From positions 241,194-305,193 of the forward strand of contig MTLY02000003.1 of NCBI GenBank assembly GCA_002011035.2: DNA of 64,000 bases, given 5' to 3'. Positions within the stretch are counted from its first letter, which is position 1; the number at the start of each line of letters is the position of its first letter. Below are positions 41,596 through 51,300 of this stretch, piece by piece. Source of the stretch: Candidatus Hecatella orcuttiae. GTDB lineage: Archaea; Thermoproteota; Bathyarchaeia; Hecatellales; Hecatellaceae. The translations under genes and the position numbers were made by a program. The notes beneath the pieces are model-generated. The model did not search any database and was not told where the DNA came from. It saw nothing but the letters and a program-made list of their open reading frames with translations.

Positions 41596-42300
41596 TTATC
41601 TTTTCCCGCCAGTAGCCGGTTTCCGCTTCAGCGTGCTTGAATCCCTAGATGATTCTGGGGCGGCGTTTCCCTTTTTCTTGGCCTCCATAAGGAAGGAGAG
41701 AAAGTAGAGTTTACGGCCGGAGACGTTTTCCACGAAGGATTCTTCCCGGGTTTCCAGTATTCGGAAGTGCTTGGAGAAGTATCCTCTGATGTCGCTTACC
41801 TTAAAGTGGTTCCAAGCCGGGCCGTTCCGCCAGCTGAAACAAGTCATGAAATATCGGCCCCCCTCCGCGAGCACCCGGTGGAGACCTTTGATGAACCTCT
41901 CTCTACGCTGAGGTCTGATGTGGTGGAAGCACCCTCGGTCGAAGATGAAGGTGAAGAAACCGTCTGGGTACTTTAGGTTCGCAGCGTCCCCGGCGGTAAG
42001 ATGGCAGACAGCTCCCTTCTTTCTACATCTCTGTTTCGCCATGTCGACGGCGGTGGGGGAGATGTCTATTCCGTAGACTTCGAAGCCTTGGACTGCTAAG
42101 TATATGGTTTGGGTTCCTAAGCCGGAGCAAATGTCGAGGACGCGTCCTCTGGCTATTTTTCCCTTTTCCACAAGCTCTACTAGATTGCTGTCTGGCTTGC
42201 CGGTTTCCCAAGGCAGCCTGTCGGGGGCGTATTTTCTGTAGAAGCTCTCCCACCCCCACTTGACATCCTCAGAAGAGCCGCTCATGACGGTCACATCCAT
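41596..42300 (-). CDS. Class I SAM-dependent methyltransferase (TPMT/TehB-like)
   Basis: 234 residues from ATG 42300. WGWESFYRKYAPDRLPWETGKPDSNL is the N-terminal lid of the thiopurine/tellurite-type methyltransferases. VLDICSGLGTQTIYLAVQGFEVYGIDIS is the SAM-binding motif I, and FTFIFDRGCFHHI is motif IV. Small thiol or metalloid substrates are usual for such enzymes. Placement by selD, tail to tail, makes a selenium substrate conceivable, but that is inference. Confidence 0.8.
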   Translation of the reverse strand: MDVTVMSGSSEDVKWGWESFYRKYAPDRLPWETGKPDSNLVELVEKGKIARGRVLDICSGLGTQTIYLAVQGFEVYGIDISPTAVDMAKQRCRKKGAVCHLTAGDAANLKYPDGFFTFIFDRGCFHHIRPQRRERFIKGLHRVLAEGGRYFMTCFSWRNGPAWNHFKVSDIRGYFSKHFRILETREESFVENVSGRKLYFLSFLMEAKKKGNAAPESSRDSSTLKRKPATGGKR

Positions 42301-42428
42301 TTCAAGGTTTTTGGGAGGTATACGGGATTTCTTTTAAAAGTTTCCGCTTCGGCTTCTCTGCGGCGTGGAGGCTCTGTTGAAGGTAGGTTAATATCGGATG
42401 CAGGGAATAGCCTTGTTGGGATGGTTTT

Positions 42429-42788
42429 ATGGAAGCTGTTTGGGAGAAGCCTGTGATAGTGTTCTTCAGGGAGAAACTCAGCAAGCCTGAAACTGAGCCC
42501 TTCGCCGTGGTTAAAGCTCGAAGGCTGACGGTGAATCGAAGCGATAAAACCGGCGCGTACAAGGGGAAGATAACCGATTTCTTCACCTACATGGGTGATG
42601 TGGACGTTATCTCGCCGGCTAAGAGCCCCTATGTGCTGTGCTGGATGGATGACAGGGAAGACGACTTCGGGAAGGCTTGGAGGCGCTTAACCGGAGTGAC
42701 TTTCCCCCGGGGGTTGAGCTTCAAGGTTAAAGCTGGCAAACGCACCTATCAAGCAGCGTTTGAGGCTAAACATGCAAAACTGGAGTAG
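42429..42788 (+). CDS. Conserved hypothetical protein
   Basis: 119 residues from ATG 42429. Strands and short helices (PVIVFFREKLSKPETEPFAVVKARRLTV-like order), with a polar C-terminus. No signal or membrane segment. The codon use is chromosomal. Not recognised. Confidence 0.65.
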   Translation: MEAVWEKPVIVFFREKLSKPETEPFAVVKARRLTVNRSDKTGAYKGKITDFFTYMGDVDVISPAKSPYVLCWMDDREDDFGKAWRRLTGVTFPRGLSFKVKAGKRTYQAAFEAKHAKLE

Positions 42789-42885
42789 ACTCCCAGTCAT
42801 CGGCCAAGTAGGCAGCCGGTTTAGAGCTCCCGGCTGTGCTCTGCATGTTTTCTAGCATTCATCTGGTTTAGAGAGGTAGGCTAAC

Positions 42886-44964
42886 TTGTCCTCTGAGAGA
42901 GGGGAAGATGACGGGAAAAGGACTCCCAATGCCTTGATAAGGGAGAAGAGCCCCTACCTGCTCCAGCATGCTTACAACCCTGTAAACTGGCAAGCGTGGA
43001 ATGAGGGGGCTTTAAAACGCGCCAAGCTGGAGGATAAACCCATCTTCTTAAGCATCGGCTACTCCGCATGCCACTGGTGTCATGTCATGGAGAGGGAGTC
43101 CTTTGAAAACCTGGAAACAGCCAGAATCCTCAACGAAAACTTCGTCAGCATAAAGGTAGACCGAGAAGAGCGGCCAGATTTGGACGAAGTCTACATGAAG
43201 GCTGTTCAGCTGATGACAGGCTCCGGAGGTTGGCCTCTCAATGTCTTCCTCACACCAGACCTGAAGCCCATCTTCGGCGGAACCTACTTCCCCCCGGAGC
43301 CGAGGCATGGTTTACCCCCCTTCAAGGAGGTGCTTCTGAGCGTGGCGAGGCTTTGGCGGGTGCAACGGTCGCAGATTGAAAGCCGCGCGGAGCGGATGTT
43401 TCAAGCTTTGCAGGGATTGTATCTGCAAAAACCGGGGAAGGAGACACCTTCCGAGGGCCTTCTAGACGGCGCCTACGAGCAGCTGGTACTTCAATACGAT
43501 TCAACCTACGGAGGGTTCAGCCGGGCTCCCAAGTTTCCCATGCCCAGCCATCTTTCCTTTCTCCTCCGATACCACTTCAGAAGACGGGAAAGCCTAGCCT
43601 TGAGCATGGCGGCCAAGACCCTCAGAGCCATGGCGAGGGGCGGCATCTACGACCAACTGGCAGGAGGCTTCCACCGCTACTCCACCGACCGGTTTTGGCT
43701 GCCCCACTTCGAAAAAATGCTCTATGACAACGCCCTGTTGGCGAAGGTCTACTTGGAGGTCTTCCAAGCCACCGGCGAGGCCTTCTTCGCCCAAGTCGCC
43801 CGGGAGACGCTGGAGTGGGTGCTGCGGGAAATGACCAGCCCTCAGGGAGGCTTCTATTCCGCCATAGACGCTGACACCGAGGGCGTAGAAGGCGCCTTCT
43901 ACCTGTGGACTGTGGAAGAAATGAAGGCGGTGCTAGGTGAGCGGGAGGGAGAAGCAGCTTGCCGCTATTACGGCGTCACCCAGCATGGAAACTTTGAAGG
44001 CAAAAACATCCTCTACTTGGCCGGCCGAGCTGACGATGAGGAAACCTCCGAGGAGATGCATAAGATTCGGTTGAAGCTTCTGGAAGCCAGAAACCGGCGG
44101 ACCCGTCCGGCTGTGGACGACAAGGTCATCACCGGGTGGAACGGCCTCATGATAGCCGCCATGGCTTACGGGTACCAAGTGCTCCGGGAGCAGCGTTTCC
44201 TCCAAGCCTCTGCCTCCGCTGCAGATTTCATCTTAAATAACCTCCAAAAACAGGGACGGCTGCGGAGGCGTTACTGCGCCGGTGAAGCGGCTGTGGAGGG
44301 AATGCTGGAGGATTACGCCTGCCTCATCCTCGGGCTGCTTGACCTTTACGAGGCTGACTTCAACCCTCGATGGCTTCGAGAAGCCCTCAGGCTCAACGAG
44401 GTCATGGTGGAGGTTTTCTCAGACCGGGGAGGGGGAGGATTCTTCCTGAGAAGCGAGGAGAATGTAGGGTTGAAGCTGCCGGTGAAGGACGCCTACGACG
44501 GCCCCATGCCCTCCGGTAACTCCTTGGCCGCCTCAAACCTTCTAAGACTTGCTGCCTTGACGGGGAGGGAGGACCTTCGAACCCTAGCCGGAAACGTGTT
44601 CAAGGCCTTCTCCACGCAGCTGGAAGAAAACCCCACAGCGCACACGCAAATGCTCTGCGCCCTAGACTTCTACTTAAGCAACCCTATGCAGATCGTGCTC
44701 GTAAGTCCCCGCGGCGCAACCGGGGGTGAAGAATTCGCCGCGGAGATCAGCCGCCACTACCTGCCCCACAAGGTTGTAGTCTCCGTTCCTGAAGAAGATG
44801 CCGGCCGGGAGCTTGTGGAAATGATTCCTCTCCTAGAGAGCAAGAGGTCTCTTTCCGGAAAGCCCACCGTCTACATCTGCGAGGCCTTCACCTGCCGGGT
44901 TCCCGTCACCGACTTAGAGGCCTTGCGCCGGGAAATGGCCTCCTTGGCTGCGGGGGCTAGATGA
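42886..44964 (+). CDS. DUF255 thioredoxin-fold protein (YyaL/SSP411 family)
   Basis: 692 residues from TTG 42886. [17 protein letters not shown] and [19 protein letters not shown] (C-x-x-C thioredoxin-like site near residue 62) open the protein; [16 protein letters not shown] and [12 protein letters not shown] follow. The rest is an alpha/alpha toroid ([19 protein letters not shown] region) as in spermatogenesis-associated protein 20 homologues. The biochemical role of the family is unsettled. The length is typical. The 3' end overlaps the opposing SDR gene by eight bases. Confidence 0.9.
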   Translation: MSSERGEDDGKRTPNALIREKSPYLLQHAYNPVNWQAWNEGALKRAKLEDKPIFLSIGYSACHWCHVMERESFENLETARILNENFVSIKVDREERPDLDEVYMKAVQLMTGSGGWPLNVFLTPDLKPIFGGTYFPPEPRHGLPPFKEVLLSVARLWRVQRSQIESRAERMFQALQGLYLQKPGKETPSEGLLDGAYEQLVLQYDSTYGGFSRAPKFPMPSHLSFLLRYHFRRRESLALSMAAKTLRAMARGGIYDQLAGGFHRYSTDRFWLPHFEKMLYDNALLAKVYLEVFQATGEAFFAQVARETLEWVLREMTSPQGGFYSAIDADTEGVEGAFYLWTVEEMKAVLGEREGEAACRYYGVTQHGNFEGKNILYLAGRADDEETSEEMHKIRLKLLEARNRRTRPAVDDKVITGWNGLMIAAMAYGYQVLREQRFLQASASAADFILNNLQKQGRLRRRYCAGEAAVEGMLEDYACLILGLLDLYEADFNPRWLREALRLNEVMVEVFSDRGGGGFFLRSEENVGLKLPVKDAYDGPMPSGNSLAASNLLRLAALTGREDLRTLAGNVFKAFSTQLEENPTAHTQMLCALDFYLSNPMQIVLVSPRGATGGEEFAAEISRHYLPHKVVVSVPEEDAGRELVEMIPLLESKRSLSGKPTVYICEAFTCRVPVTDLEALRREMASLAAGAR

Positions 44965-45748
44965 GGCTTTTGATGAATCCGCCGTCCACTTGGATCACAG
45001 CCCCGGTTACGTAGCTGGCTCTTTCCGAGGCTAGGAAGACGACCACGTCGGCTATTTCTCGAGGCTGCGCCATCCGCCCCAGGGGGATGCCTGCCTCCCA
45101 GCCTCGGAGAACCTCCTTGTAGGGTCTACCTGTTTCCTCGGCTTGCGCCTTGGCCAGCTGCTGAACTCTTTCCGTCAGTGTCCACCCCGGGCAGACACTG
45201 TTCACCGTGATGCCGTAGGGAGCCAGCTCGTTGGAGAGGGTTTTGGTCAAGCCGAGGATCCCTGCCCTGACCGCGTTGGACGTGACCAGCCGCTCGGCAG
45301 GCTGCTTGGCGGCGAAGGAAGCCATGTTGACGATCCGCCCCCATCGCTGCTTCTGCATGCGAGGAATCACCTTATGGCAGATGTGGACGACGCTCATCAG
45401 CAAGGAGTTCACAGCGTTTCTCCAAGCTGTTTCCGTGGTTTCTGAAAACGTGGAGGGAGGAGGCCCCCCGGTGTTGTTGACCAAGATGTCCACGCTGCCG
45501 AATTTCTTCACCGTCTCAGCCACCAGCCTTTCTATGTCGCCGCGGTTATTCAGATCGGCCTGAACCGCCAAAACCGAGGCCTCAGCGGCGGAGCGAAGCT
45601 CCTCGGCGGCCTCCCTCAGCTGAGCCTCGTTTCTAGCGCAGATGGAAACATTCACTCCTTCTTGGGCTAGGCCTAGGGCTATGGCTTTTCCGATGCCTCT
45701 GCTGGACCCTGTCACTAGAGCTGTGCGCCCTTTCAATCCCAGCTCCAA
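44957..45748 (-). CDS. Short-chain dehydrogenase/reductase-like protein
   Basis: 263 residues. [15 protein letters not shown] is the NAD(P)-binding T-G-x3-G-x-G, and [12 protein letters not shown] is the NNAG-type motif. The catalytic Y-x3-K is replaced: after [11 protein letters not shown] comes [10 protein letters not shown], so Tyr and Lys are Ser and Arg. A known SDR subgroup has this SNA-x-RAG pattern, and its chemistry is unclear. C-terminal [12 protein letters not shown] is normal. Confidence 0.85.
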   Translation of the reverse strand: MELGLKGRTALVTGSSRGIGKAIALGLAQEGVNVSICARNEAQLREAAEELRSAAEASVLAVQADLNNRGDIERLVAETVKKFGSVDILVNNTGGPPPSTFSETTETAWRNAVNSLLMSVVHICHKVIPRMQKQRWGRIVNMASFAAKQPAERLVTSNAVRAGILGLTKTLSNELAPYGITVNSVCPGWTLTERVQQLAKAQAEETGRPYKEVLRGWEAGIPLGRMAQPREIADVVVFLASERASYVTGAVIQVDGGFIKSLI

Positions 45749-45761
45749 AACCTCAGCCTCC

Positions 45762-46001
45762 TCACATGCGGTGGACGTGTCTGACTTTCCCCAGCCCCGC
45801 GGGCTCCATGTTGAAGATGATGGTTTTCAGGTAGGTCATTTCTTCAATGCTGTAGCCTATGCCTTCTCTCCCCACTCCTAAGTCTTTCCACTTCACCCCG
45901 CTGAATATCCTGAGCAGGGAAATGCCTTCGGCGCCCCGTTTCAGCAAGGGGTCGGGGAAGCTGTCTAGGCTGATGTTTAGATCGAATTTTTCAGAACCCA
46001 A
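45762..46001 (-). CDS. Conserved hypothetical small protein
   Basis: 79 residues from TTG 46001, with a strong GGAGGAGG binding site. Sequence ([31 protein letters not shown]) suggests a soluble alpha/beta protein. It lies 13 bases upstream of the SDR gene and is probably cotranscribed with it. Confidence 0.6.
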   Translation of the reverse strand: MGSEKFDLNISLDSFPDPLLKRGAEGISLLRIFSGVKWKDLGVGREGIGYSIEEMTYLKTIIFNMEPAGLGKVRHVHRM

Positions 46002-46133
46002 CTAAACCTCCTCCTTGTAAGAGATCTGAAAAGGCGGGAAGTTTATATGTAGATCTAGGGTCAGCTGTCTTTCCATGCTTCCGGCGGTGGGAACACTCCA
46101 GAGATTTTCACCTATTCTGAGGGATGATCCAGC

Positions 46134-46826
46134 CTAAAGGCCTGAGGCCAGTTCTAAGAGGGCGATGACGGCTACACCTAGGATCACCATCAAGACCACC
46201 TGAACGTTGAGAACCCTGTGAGCCTCGGGTAGAAGCTCCCCTGCGCCAATATAAAGGAACTCTCCCGCCACGAAGGCGATGATAAGCCCGTAAACCTCCT
46301 CGGGAAGGAGAACCGAAAGGGAGGCGCCCGCTGGGTAGAGCATCGCCGCGACGCCTAGGACAGTGAGAATTTTCACCGAACTGTAGCCTTCGCTCTTCAT
46401 GACCACGGTGGTGGTTAAGCCTTGGGGCACCTCGTGGACCACCACAGCCAAGGCTATGAACAGCCCTAAGAGGGGGTTGGTGAAAAAACCCACGGCTATG
46501 GCTACCCCGTCGACGAGGTTGTCTAGGGTGATTCCCAGCAGCGCCGGCAGTCCTATGCGCTCGATTCTGCATTCTTTTTCTCCGCAGGTGTGGATGGTGA
46601 CGGCCATTTCGATGAGGTAGAAGGAGAAGAAGCCCAGCCCTATGATAAGCCAGTTACCGGCGGGGTTGGCGGCGGGGATCATCTCGAAGAGGGCTGTGCC
46701 TATGACGATGCCTGAAGCAAAGCCGACCACGTACCTGAGGTTGAACTTCACCCTCGGATGGAGGGGGAGAAGCCCGCTGAGAATGGTGGCGGCGCCGGCG
46801 ATGCCTGCGTAGACAAGATACAGCAT
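46134..46826 (-). CDS. ZIP-family metal transporter
   Basis: 230 residues and about eight membrane segments. LDNLVDGVAIAVGF and VVVHEVPQGLTT (H-E in a membrane helix) are the metal-binding helices 4 and 5 of ZIP proteins, and LYIGAGELLPEAH closes the fold. These import zinc or other divalent metals into the cytosol. It lies nine bases downstream of a CDF-type exporter gene that is now rearranged. Confidence 0.85.
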   Translation of the reverse strand: MLYLVYAGIAGAATILSGLLPLHPRVKFNLRYVVGFASGIVIGTALFEMIPAANPAGNWLIIGLGFFSFYLIEMAVTIHTCGEKECRIERIGLPALLGITLDNLVDGVAIAVGFFTNPLLGLFIALAVVVHEVPQGLTTTVVMKSEGYSSVKILTVLGVAAMLYPAGASLSVLLPEEVYGLIIAFVAGEFLYIGAGELLPEAHRVLNVQVVLMVILGVAVIALLELASGL

Positions 46827-46835
46827 GGTTTTCCC

Positions 46836-47754
46836 TCACTCGGCTTTTCCGTGCACCTCGCCCAGTTCCTTGTACTCTTCGCTTTCCATCTGCAGGGTGG
46901 TATGCCTGATCCTGTATTTTTTCTCCATCTCCGCCTTGATGCTGTTCATAATCTGCTCGCTGTCTTTCAGGTGCCGCTTATCGACGACGATGTGGGCGGT
47001 CAGGTAGTGCATGTAGGAGGTGATGCTCCAGACGTGGAGGTTGTGCACGTCTCTGACCCCCGCAATCCCCTTTATGGTTCGGTCGATTTCCTTCAGGTTC
47101 ATTTTCCGGGGAGCCCCTTCGAGGAGAATGTGGACGACCTCCCTCATCATCCGCCCGGTGTTGAAGATGATGATGAAGGCGATGGCGACGCTGAGAAGGG
47201 GGTCAGCGTAATACCAGCCGGTGAAATACATGAGAATCCCCGCAGCCACCACCCCCACGGAGGACAGGGCGTCGCCCAGCACGTGGAGGAAAGCTGCCTT
47301 AACGTTCAAGCTCATCATACATGGCATATGCTCACCGACCTCTTGGCTTTGGTCCTCTGCCTTCTAGCCGGGAAGATGGCCCTCAAGCCACCCACTTGGG
47401 ATAAGACCTTCGGATACTACCGGGTGGAAATCCTATCCGCCTTAGCCAACGGCATCACCCTCATCCTCGTAACCTTCTACATCTTCTACGAGGCCTACCG
47501 CCGGTTTGTGTCTCCCGTCGAAGTTCGCACCGTTGAGATGATCATCGTCGCCGTAATCGGCTTGACGGCGAACCTCGTGTCCATGACGCGTCGCTGAGCA
47601 GGGCGAGGCTGCCAGATATTATTCCGCCGAAGATTTCAACCGCCATGATTCCCGCGGTTACGCCGATGGCGATCTGCAGGCTTTTCTGCTCAGTCCGCTT
47701 TTCTCTGCTGGGGTTGCCCATGTGTACACCGCATTTTCCGTTGAGCTTCAACAT
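46836..47754 (-). pseudogene. CDF cation-efflux protein gene with an inverted internal segment
   Basis: The N-terminus (IAIGVTAGIMAVEIFGGIISGSLALLSDA) is on the minus strand down to about 47586. The next part (HMLTDLLALVLCLLAG, TFGYYRVEILSALANG, VEMIIVAVIGLTANL) lies on the plus strand at 47325-47580. The C-terminal part (LNVKAAFLHVLGDALSSVG to the cytosolic domain) returns to the minus strand from 47327 to 46836. Flipping 47325-47580 restores the H-x3-D metal site of helix 2. The flipped piece is bounded by CATGG (47320-47324) and CCATG (47581-47585). The far junction is still out of frame by one, so some sequence is also missing. As written the gene is inactive. Confidence 0.85.
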
Positions 47755-47793
47755 TCACCTAAATCAGGCTGCTGATTCTCTAGACGTAACGGC

Positions 47794-48195
47794 TCAAAAG
47801 AATTTTGCAGGCGGCGATATGGGCGGGTGGAGGAAAGGTATCCCTATCAGGGCGAAGGCGAAGGCTAAGGCCACCATGATCACCACCAGCATAAAGACAG
47901 CCAGAAGCGCTATGCCGAAAGCCCCCAGCCAGCCTGTCTGAAAAAACGACCTGATGAGCGCCAGCCAGATGATGAAGACCAAGAACCCTCCGATGATGGG
48001 GGTGAAAAGCGCTGCTAAGAGAACAGAGAAGAGGCTGATGACCACGACGCCGACAAGGGTTAAGGCAAGAGCCTGAGGATAGGTCGCCCTGCTGCCCGCG
48101 ACAACCCGGGCTGCAAAGAAGACGGAAAGAGCAGTGATCAACCATACAGCCACGCTTATGATGAGGAAGCCGGCTAGGTTGATGAGCGGCAGCAT
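47794..48195 (-). CDS. Integral membrane protein
   Basis: 133 residues with four hydrophobic segments (LAGFLIISVAVWLITALSVFF, LALTLVGVVVISLFSVLLAAL and others) and little else. No signature motif. It might assemble with the nearby metal transporters, but that is speculation. Confidence 0.65.
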   Translation of the reverse strand: MLPLINLAGFLIISVAVWLITALSVFFAARVVAGSRATYPQALALTLVGVVVISLFSVLLAALFTPIIGGFLVFIIWLALIRSFFQTGWLGAFGIALLAVFMLVVIMVALAFAFALIGIPFLHPPISPPAKFF

Positions 48196-48293
48196 ACAAT
48201 GGACTAAGATAGAACGGAGTAATTATATCTTTGGAAAGACCTCGCTCCCCCGAGGCTAAACTATAAATGCTCCCTGAACAACGCATCAAAGTC

Positions 48294-48713
48294 ATGGGCT
48301 CCATCAAGTACTACGCCGCGCCGGATGTGAGAGAACTTTTCGAGAACATCGTAACCAAGCTAGGCTTCAGCCATGTGGACTGTGGCAAAATCAGCTTCTT
48401 CCGGAGTCAAGGCTCGAAAAGCCGGTACACCGTCGCCCGAGTCTACGGGCTTCCGAGAATTTGGCAGCAGGCCTTAGGCCTTGAACCGCACTACGTGCTG
48501 GAGGTAATCTCAGAAAGATACGACAGACTAACCGAGGAGGAAAAAGAGAAAACCCTCATCCATGAGGCTCTCCATATTCCCAGAGGCTTTCAAGGTGGTT
48601 TCAGGCATCACAAGGGAAACATCGACAAAAGAAAGATTGACAGACTTCACAAGGCCTACAGGAAATGCTTTGCAGCCTCAGCCTCGCAGAGTATATCCGT
48701 TACTAAACATTAA
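48294..48713 (+). CDS. Putative metallopeptidase (HExxH)
   Basis: 139 residues from ATG 48294, chosen because the TATA-like AAACTATAAATG near 48260 would give a nearly leaderless mRNA. HEALHIPRGFQGGFRHHK carries the H-E-x-x-H zinc site with a downstream His pair, the pattern of small archaeal putative metallopeptidases. A basic C-terminus follows. No signal peptide, so it is likely cytosolic. Confidence 0.75.
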   Translation: MGSIKYYAAPDVRELFENIVTKLGFSHVDCGKISFFRSQGSKSRYTVARVYGLPRIWQQALGLEPHYVLEVISERYDRLTEEEKEKTLIHEALHIPRGFQGGFRHHKGNIDKRKIDRLHKAYRKCFAASASQSISVTKH

Positions 48714-48746
48714 ATAAGCCTCTCTAACTGCTGGTTTGAAACAGCC

Positions 48747-49883
48747 ATGAAAAAAGAGTGGGTTATTCTCTTCGTTTCCTTTTTCACCGCCTTCTCCTAC
48801 CTTTTCGCTCTTCAGTCCTACCCACCCATAATCCCCCAGGTGATGGAAGAGTTTGCGCTGTCGTACACCGCGGCCAGCTTGCTGATGTCCTTGGTGACCT
48901 TGGCAGGAATCTTCCTGTCGCTGCCCGCTTGGGTTTTTATCTTCAAATGGGGGCTTAAAAAAGTCGGCGCTCTAAGTCTCGCCCTCTGCACGTTGGGGGG
49001 TCTTGTCACTTTTCTCAGCGGCTCCTTTCTCATGCTGGGGTTGGGGCGGGCTATCTTGGGTGTGGGCGGCGCTTTGATCAACATCATCAGCTTCGCCATG
49101 GTGCCTCTTTGGTTTCCTAGGAAACATAGGGGAAAAGCCATGGGCATCAAAGGACTGGATATGCCTGTGGCCACCGTGGTCGCTTTGAACTTCCTTCCTC
49201 TGGTGGCGGCAAGCTACGGCTGGAGAGCCAGTTTCGCAGCCTCCACCCTTCTCCTCCTAGCGTCCACGGCGGTCTTCATTCTTCTGTTCGAGGATAGGCC
49301 GCTGGGAAACTCGGCGGCCAAGATGTTCGAGGGCCTCTGGAACAGGCAGATGTGGCTTTTGGGGGCAGTCTGGTGTTTCGTCAACATGGGGACCATAGCC
49401 TATTCTACTTGGGCTGGAACCTTTTTCCTCCAGCTTAAAGGTGTCCCCGCCCACTTGGCTTTTTTCATGGCGGGCATTTTGATGCTGACTGCTCTACCGT
49501 TAAATCCCGTGGTTGGAACCCTATCCGACAGGTTGGGGAAGAGAAAAATATTCATCACTCTCTCGATGGCTCTCATGGGAGTTTCCTTCACGCTCATCGC
49601 CTTCCTCTCCCTTCCTCTGCTCTTTTCAGCAGTAGTCTTGCTGGGATTTTCCGCCTTCTACGCTCCAGTCATCTTCGCTTCGACCTCCGAGCTTCTTCCA
49701 GAGGAGAAAGCAGGATTAGGCTTCAGCATCCTGTTCACCTGCGGTTTTGCGGGGACCTTCCTTGGCCCTTTCTTAGTGGGATATATTCAAGACGCATTCC
49801 CTGGAGGTACTCCCAGCTTCTTAGCCATGGCCGTTTTCTCCGTTTCAGCATTGATGTGCAGTAGGCTTCTGAAGGTGCGTTGA
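48747..49883 (+). CDS. MFS transporter
   Basis: 378 residues, about twelve membrane segments. Early QSYPPIIPQVMEEFALSYTAASLL, a loop near GRAILGVGGALINI, PRKHRGKAMGIKGLDMP and the mid-protein GTLSDRLGKRK (motif A of the second half) place it in the major facilitator superfamily, in the CynX/nitrate-type branch. The substrate is not evident. Confidence 0.85.
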   Translation: MKKEWVILFVSFFTAFSYLFALQSYPPIIPQVMEEFALSYTAASLLMSLVTLAGIFLSLPAWVFIFKWGLKKVGALSLALCTLGGLVTFLSGSFLMLGLGRAILGVGGALINIISFAMVPLWFPRKHRGKAMGIKGLDMPVATVVALNFLPLVAASYGWRASFAASTLLLLASTAVFILLFEDRPLGNSAAKMFEGLWNRQMWLLGAVWCFVNMGTIAYSTWAGTFFLQLKGVPAHLAFFMAGILMLTALPLNPVVGTLSDRLGKRKIFITLSMALMGVSFTLIAFLSLPLLFSAVVLLGFSAFYAPVIFASTSELLPEEKAGLGFSILFTCGFAGTFLGPFLVGYIQDAFPGGTPSFLAMAVFSVSALMCSRLLKVR

Positions 49884-49995
49884 AAATCTCTTCCCTTTGC
49901 TTGGCTTCATATTTAACCCTCTCAGCCTTCACGTTATGTCAGTGGCGAAAAATTCTAGGCTGACGGTGACGCGGATTTAAGGTGTGGAGTTATAA

Positions 49996-50889
49996 ATGGA
50001 CTCAGCCGGACTGCCTCGTTTCCCTGCTTTCAAGCCTTTGGAGCTGAGCGATCGGGCGATGGTGGAGAAGGCCTTCCGGGAAAACCAGCCTCAGATTTCC
50101 GAGCACACTTTCACCAACCTTTTCGTTTGGCGGGGATCTAAAGAGGTTTTCCTCTCCCAGCTTGACGACTTTCTCCTCGTCCGGAGAAAACATCGGGGAA
50201 AATATTTTTTATTCCCTCCCATCGGGTGGAGAAGTCTTTCCAGCGTGGTAGAGGAGTTGAAATCTCTGGCCGGGGGTGAAACCCTAGAATTCTACGGCCT
50301 AACCTCGGCTCAGGCGGAGGAGCTCAGGCGGAAGGGCTTCCAGATCACGTCAAGCCGCGCCGATTGGGACTACGTCTACCTAGTCAGCGACCTAGTCAAC
50401 TTGCCCGGCCCGAGGTTTTACAGTAAACGGAAGGAAATCCAGAAATGCCTTTCGAACCACAAGTGCGAATACAAGGCCCTCACGTCAGAGATTCTCAGCG
50501 ACTGCCTCAGCCTTCAAACCCGATGGTGCAATGTGAAGCACTGCGAAGCGGAGCCGGGGCTTACGGGGGAAAACTAAGCCATCCGAGAAGTTTTCACCCA
50601 TTACGGGGAGTTGAATGTTTTCGGGGGAGCCATCTACGTCGACGGCTGCTTAGAGGCTTTTGCCCTCGGGGAAAAACTGAACGAGAACACTGCGGTGGTG
50701 CACTTTGAGAAAGCCAACCCTGAGATAAGAGGCCTCTACCAGCTGATAAACCAGTGGTTCTGCAAGAACGTCCTCCAAGGTTTCACCTACGTAAACCGGG
50801 AGCAAGACCTGGGCAGCGAAGGTCTCAGGAGGGCGAAGATAAGCTATCGCCCTCACCACATGGTGGAAAAATTTTTCGCAACAGGATAA
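49996..50889 (+). pseudogene. DUF2156-family protein with an in-frame stop
   Basis: ATG 49996 opens the typical start (FPAFKPLELSDRAMVEKAF, ISEHTFTNLFVWR). The frame meets TAA at 50575-50577 after LTGEN, then continues in the same frame with AIREVFTHYGELNVFGGAIYVDG and ends VEKFF with TAA 50887-50889. Without that one codon the 298-residue protein is normal for DUF2156, a GNAT-like fold related to the aminoacyl-phosphatid transferase domain. A single substitution (for example GAA or AAA to TAA) suffices. Confidence 0.75.
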
Positions 50890-51030
50890 AAGACGGCTAG
50901 AGAATGTTACTAGTTTTGAAATGTTTTACAACCACGAAATGGCCGTAAAGGTTTCTTGAACGATAAGTTTAAATGCGAAGTTTGTTGGTATTTTGCTGTC
51001 GCAAATTTTCCCTTGAGGAGATCATATGAC

Positions 51031-51300
51031 TTGAGAAAGCTTGGGAAGACTTTACATGTTTCTCAAGCTACAGGGAATGTGATCGTTAAAGCCTCAGTTA
51101 ACCCTAAGATTGGAGAAAAAGTTTTCGACGGAGACCTTAAACTGGTGGGCTCCGTCTTCGACGTCTTCGGACCTGTGACGTCGCCCTACGTTTCCGTCAA
51201 ACCCGTTCAACCTCTCCCCAAGGGATATGAAAAAACTCTCTTTTTAAGCGACCAAAAGAAGGAGCGAAAAAGGAAAGGGGAGCGGTTGAAATCTGTCTAA
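51031..51300 (+). CDS. gar1: H/ACA RNP subunit Gar1
   Basis: 89 residues. I start at TTG 51031, eight bases after GAGGAGAT; the TATA-like AAGTTTAAATG near 50965 would place the mRNA start upstream. LRKLGKTLHVSQATGNVIVKA and LKLVGSVFDVFGPVTSPYVSV are the two halves of the Gar1 beta-barrel. The end is basic. Gar1 joins Cbf5, Nop10 and L7Ae to guide pseudouridylation. It overlaps the TFB gene, a gene order common in archaea. Confidence 0.88.
   Translation: MRKLGKTLHVSQATGNVIVKASVNPKIGEKVFDGDLKLVGSVFDVFGPVTSPYVSVKPVQPLPKGYEKTLFLSDQKKERKRKGERLKSV

Noticed and set aside
46758-47597. A 279-codon plus-strand gene over the transporters
   Set aside because: Its first part is the shadow of the opposite strand. 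Only the last 90 codons are real and belong to the inverted middle of the CDF gene.
50575-50577. Reading the internal stop of the DUF2156 gene as an unusual amino acid
   Set aside because: The codon is TAA; pyrrolysine uses TAG and selenocysteine TGA.
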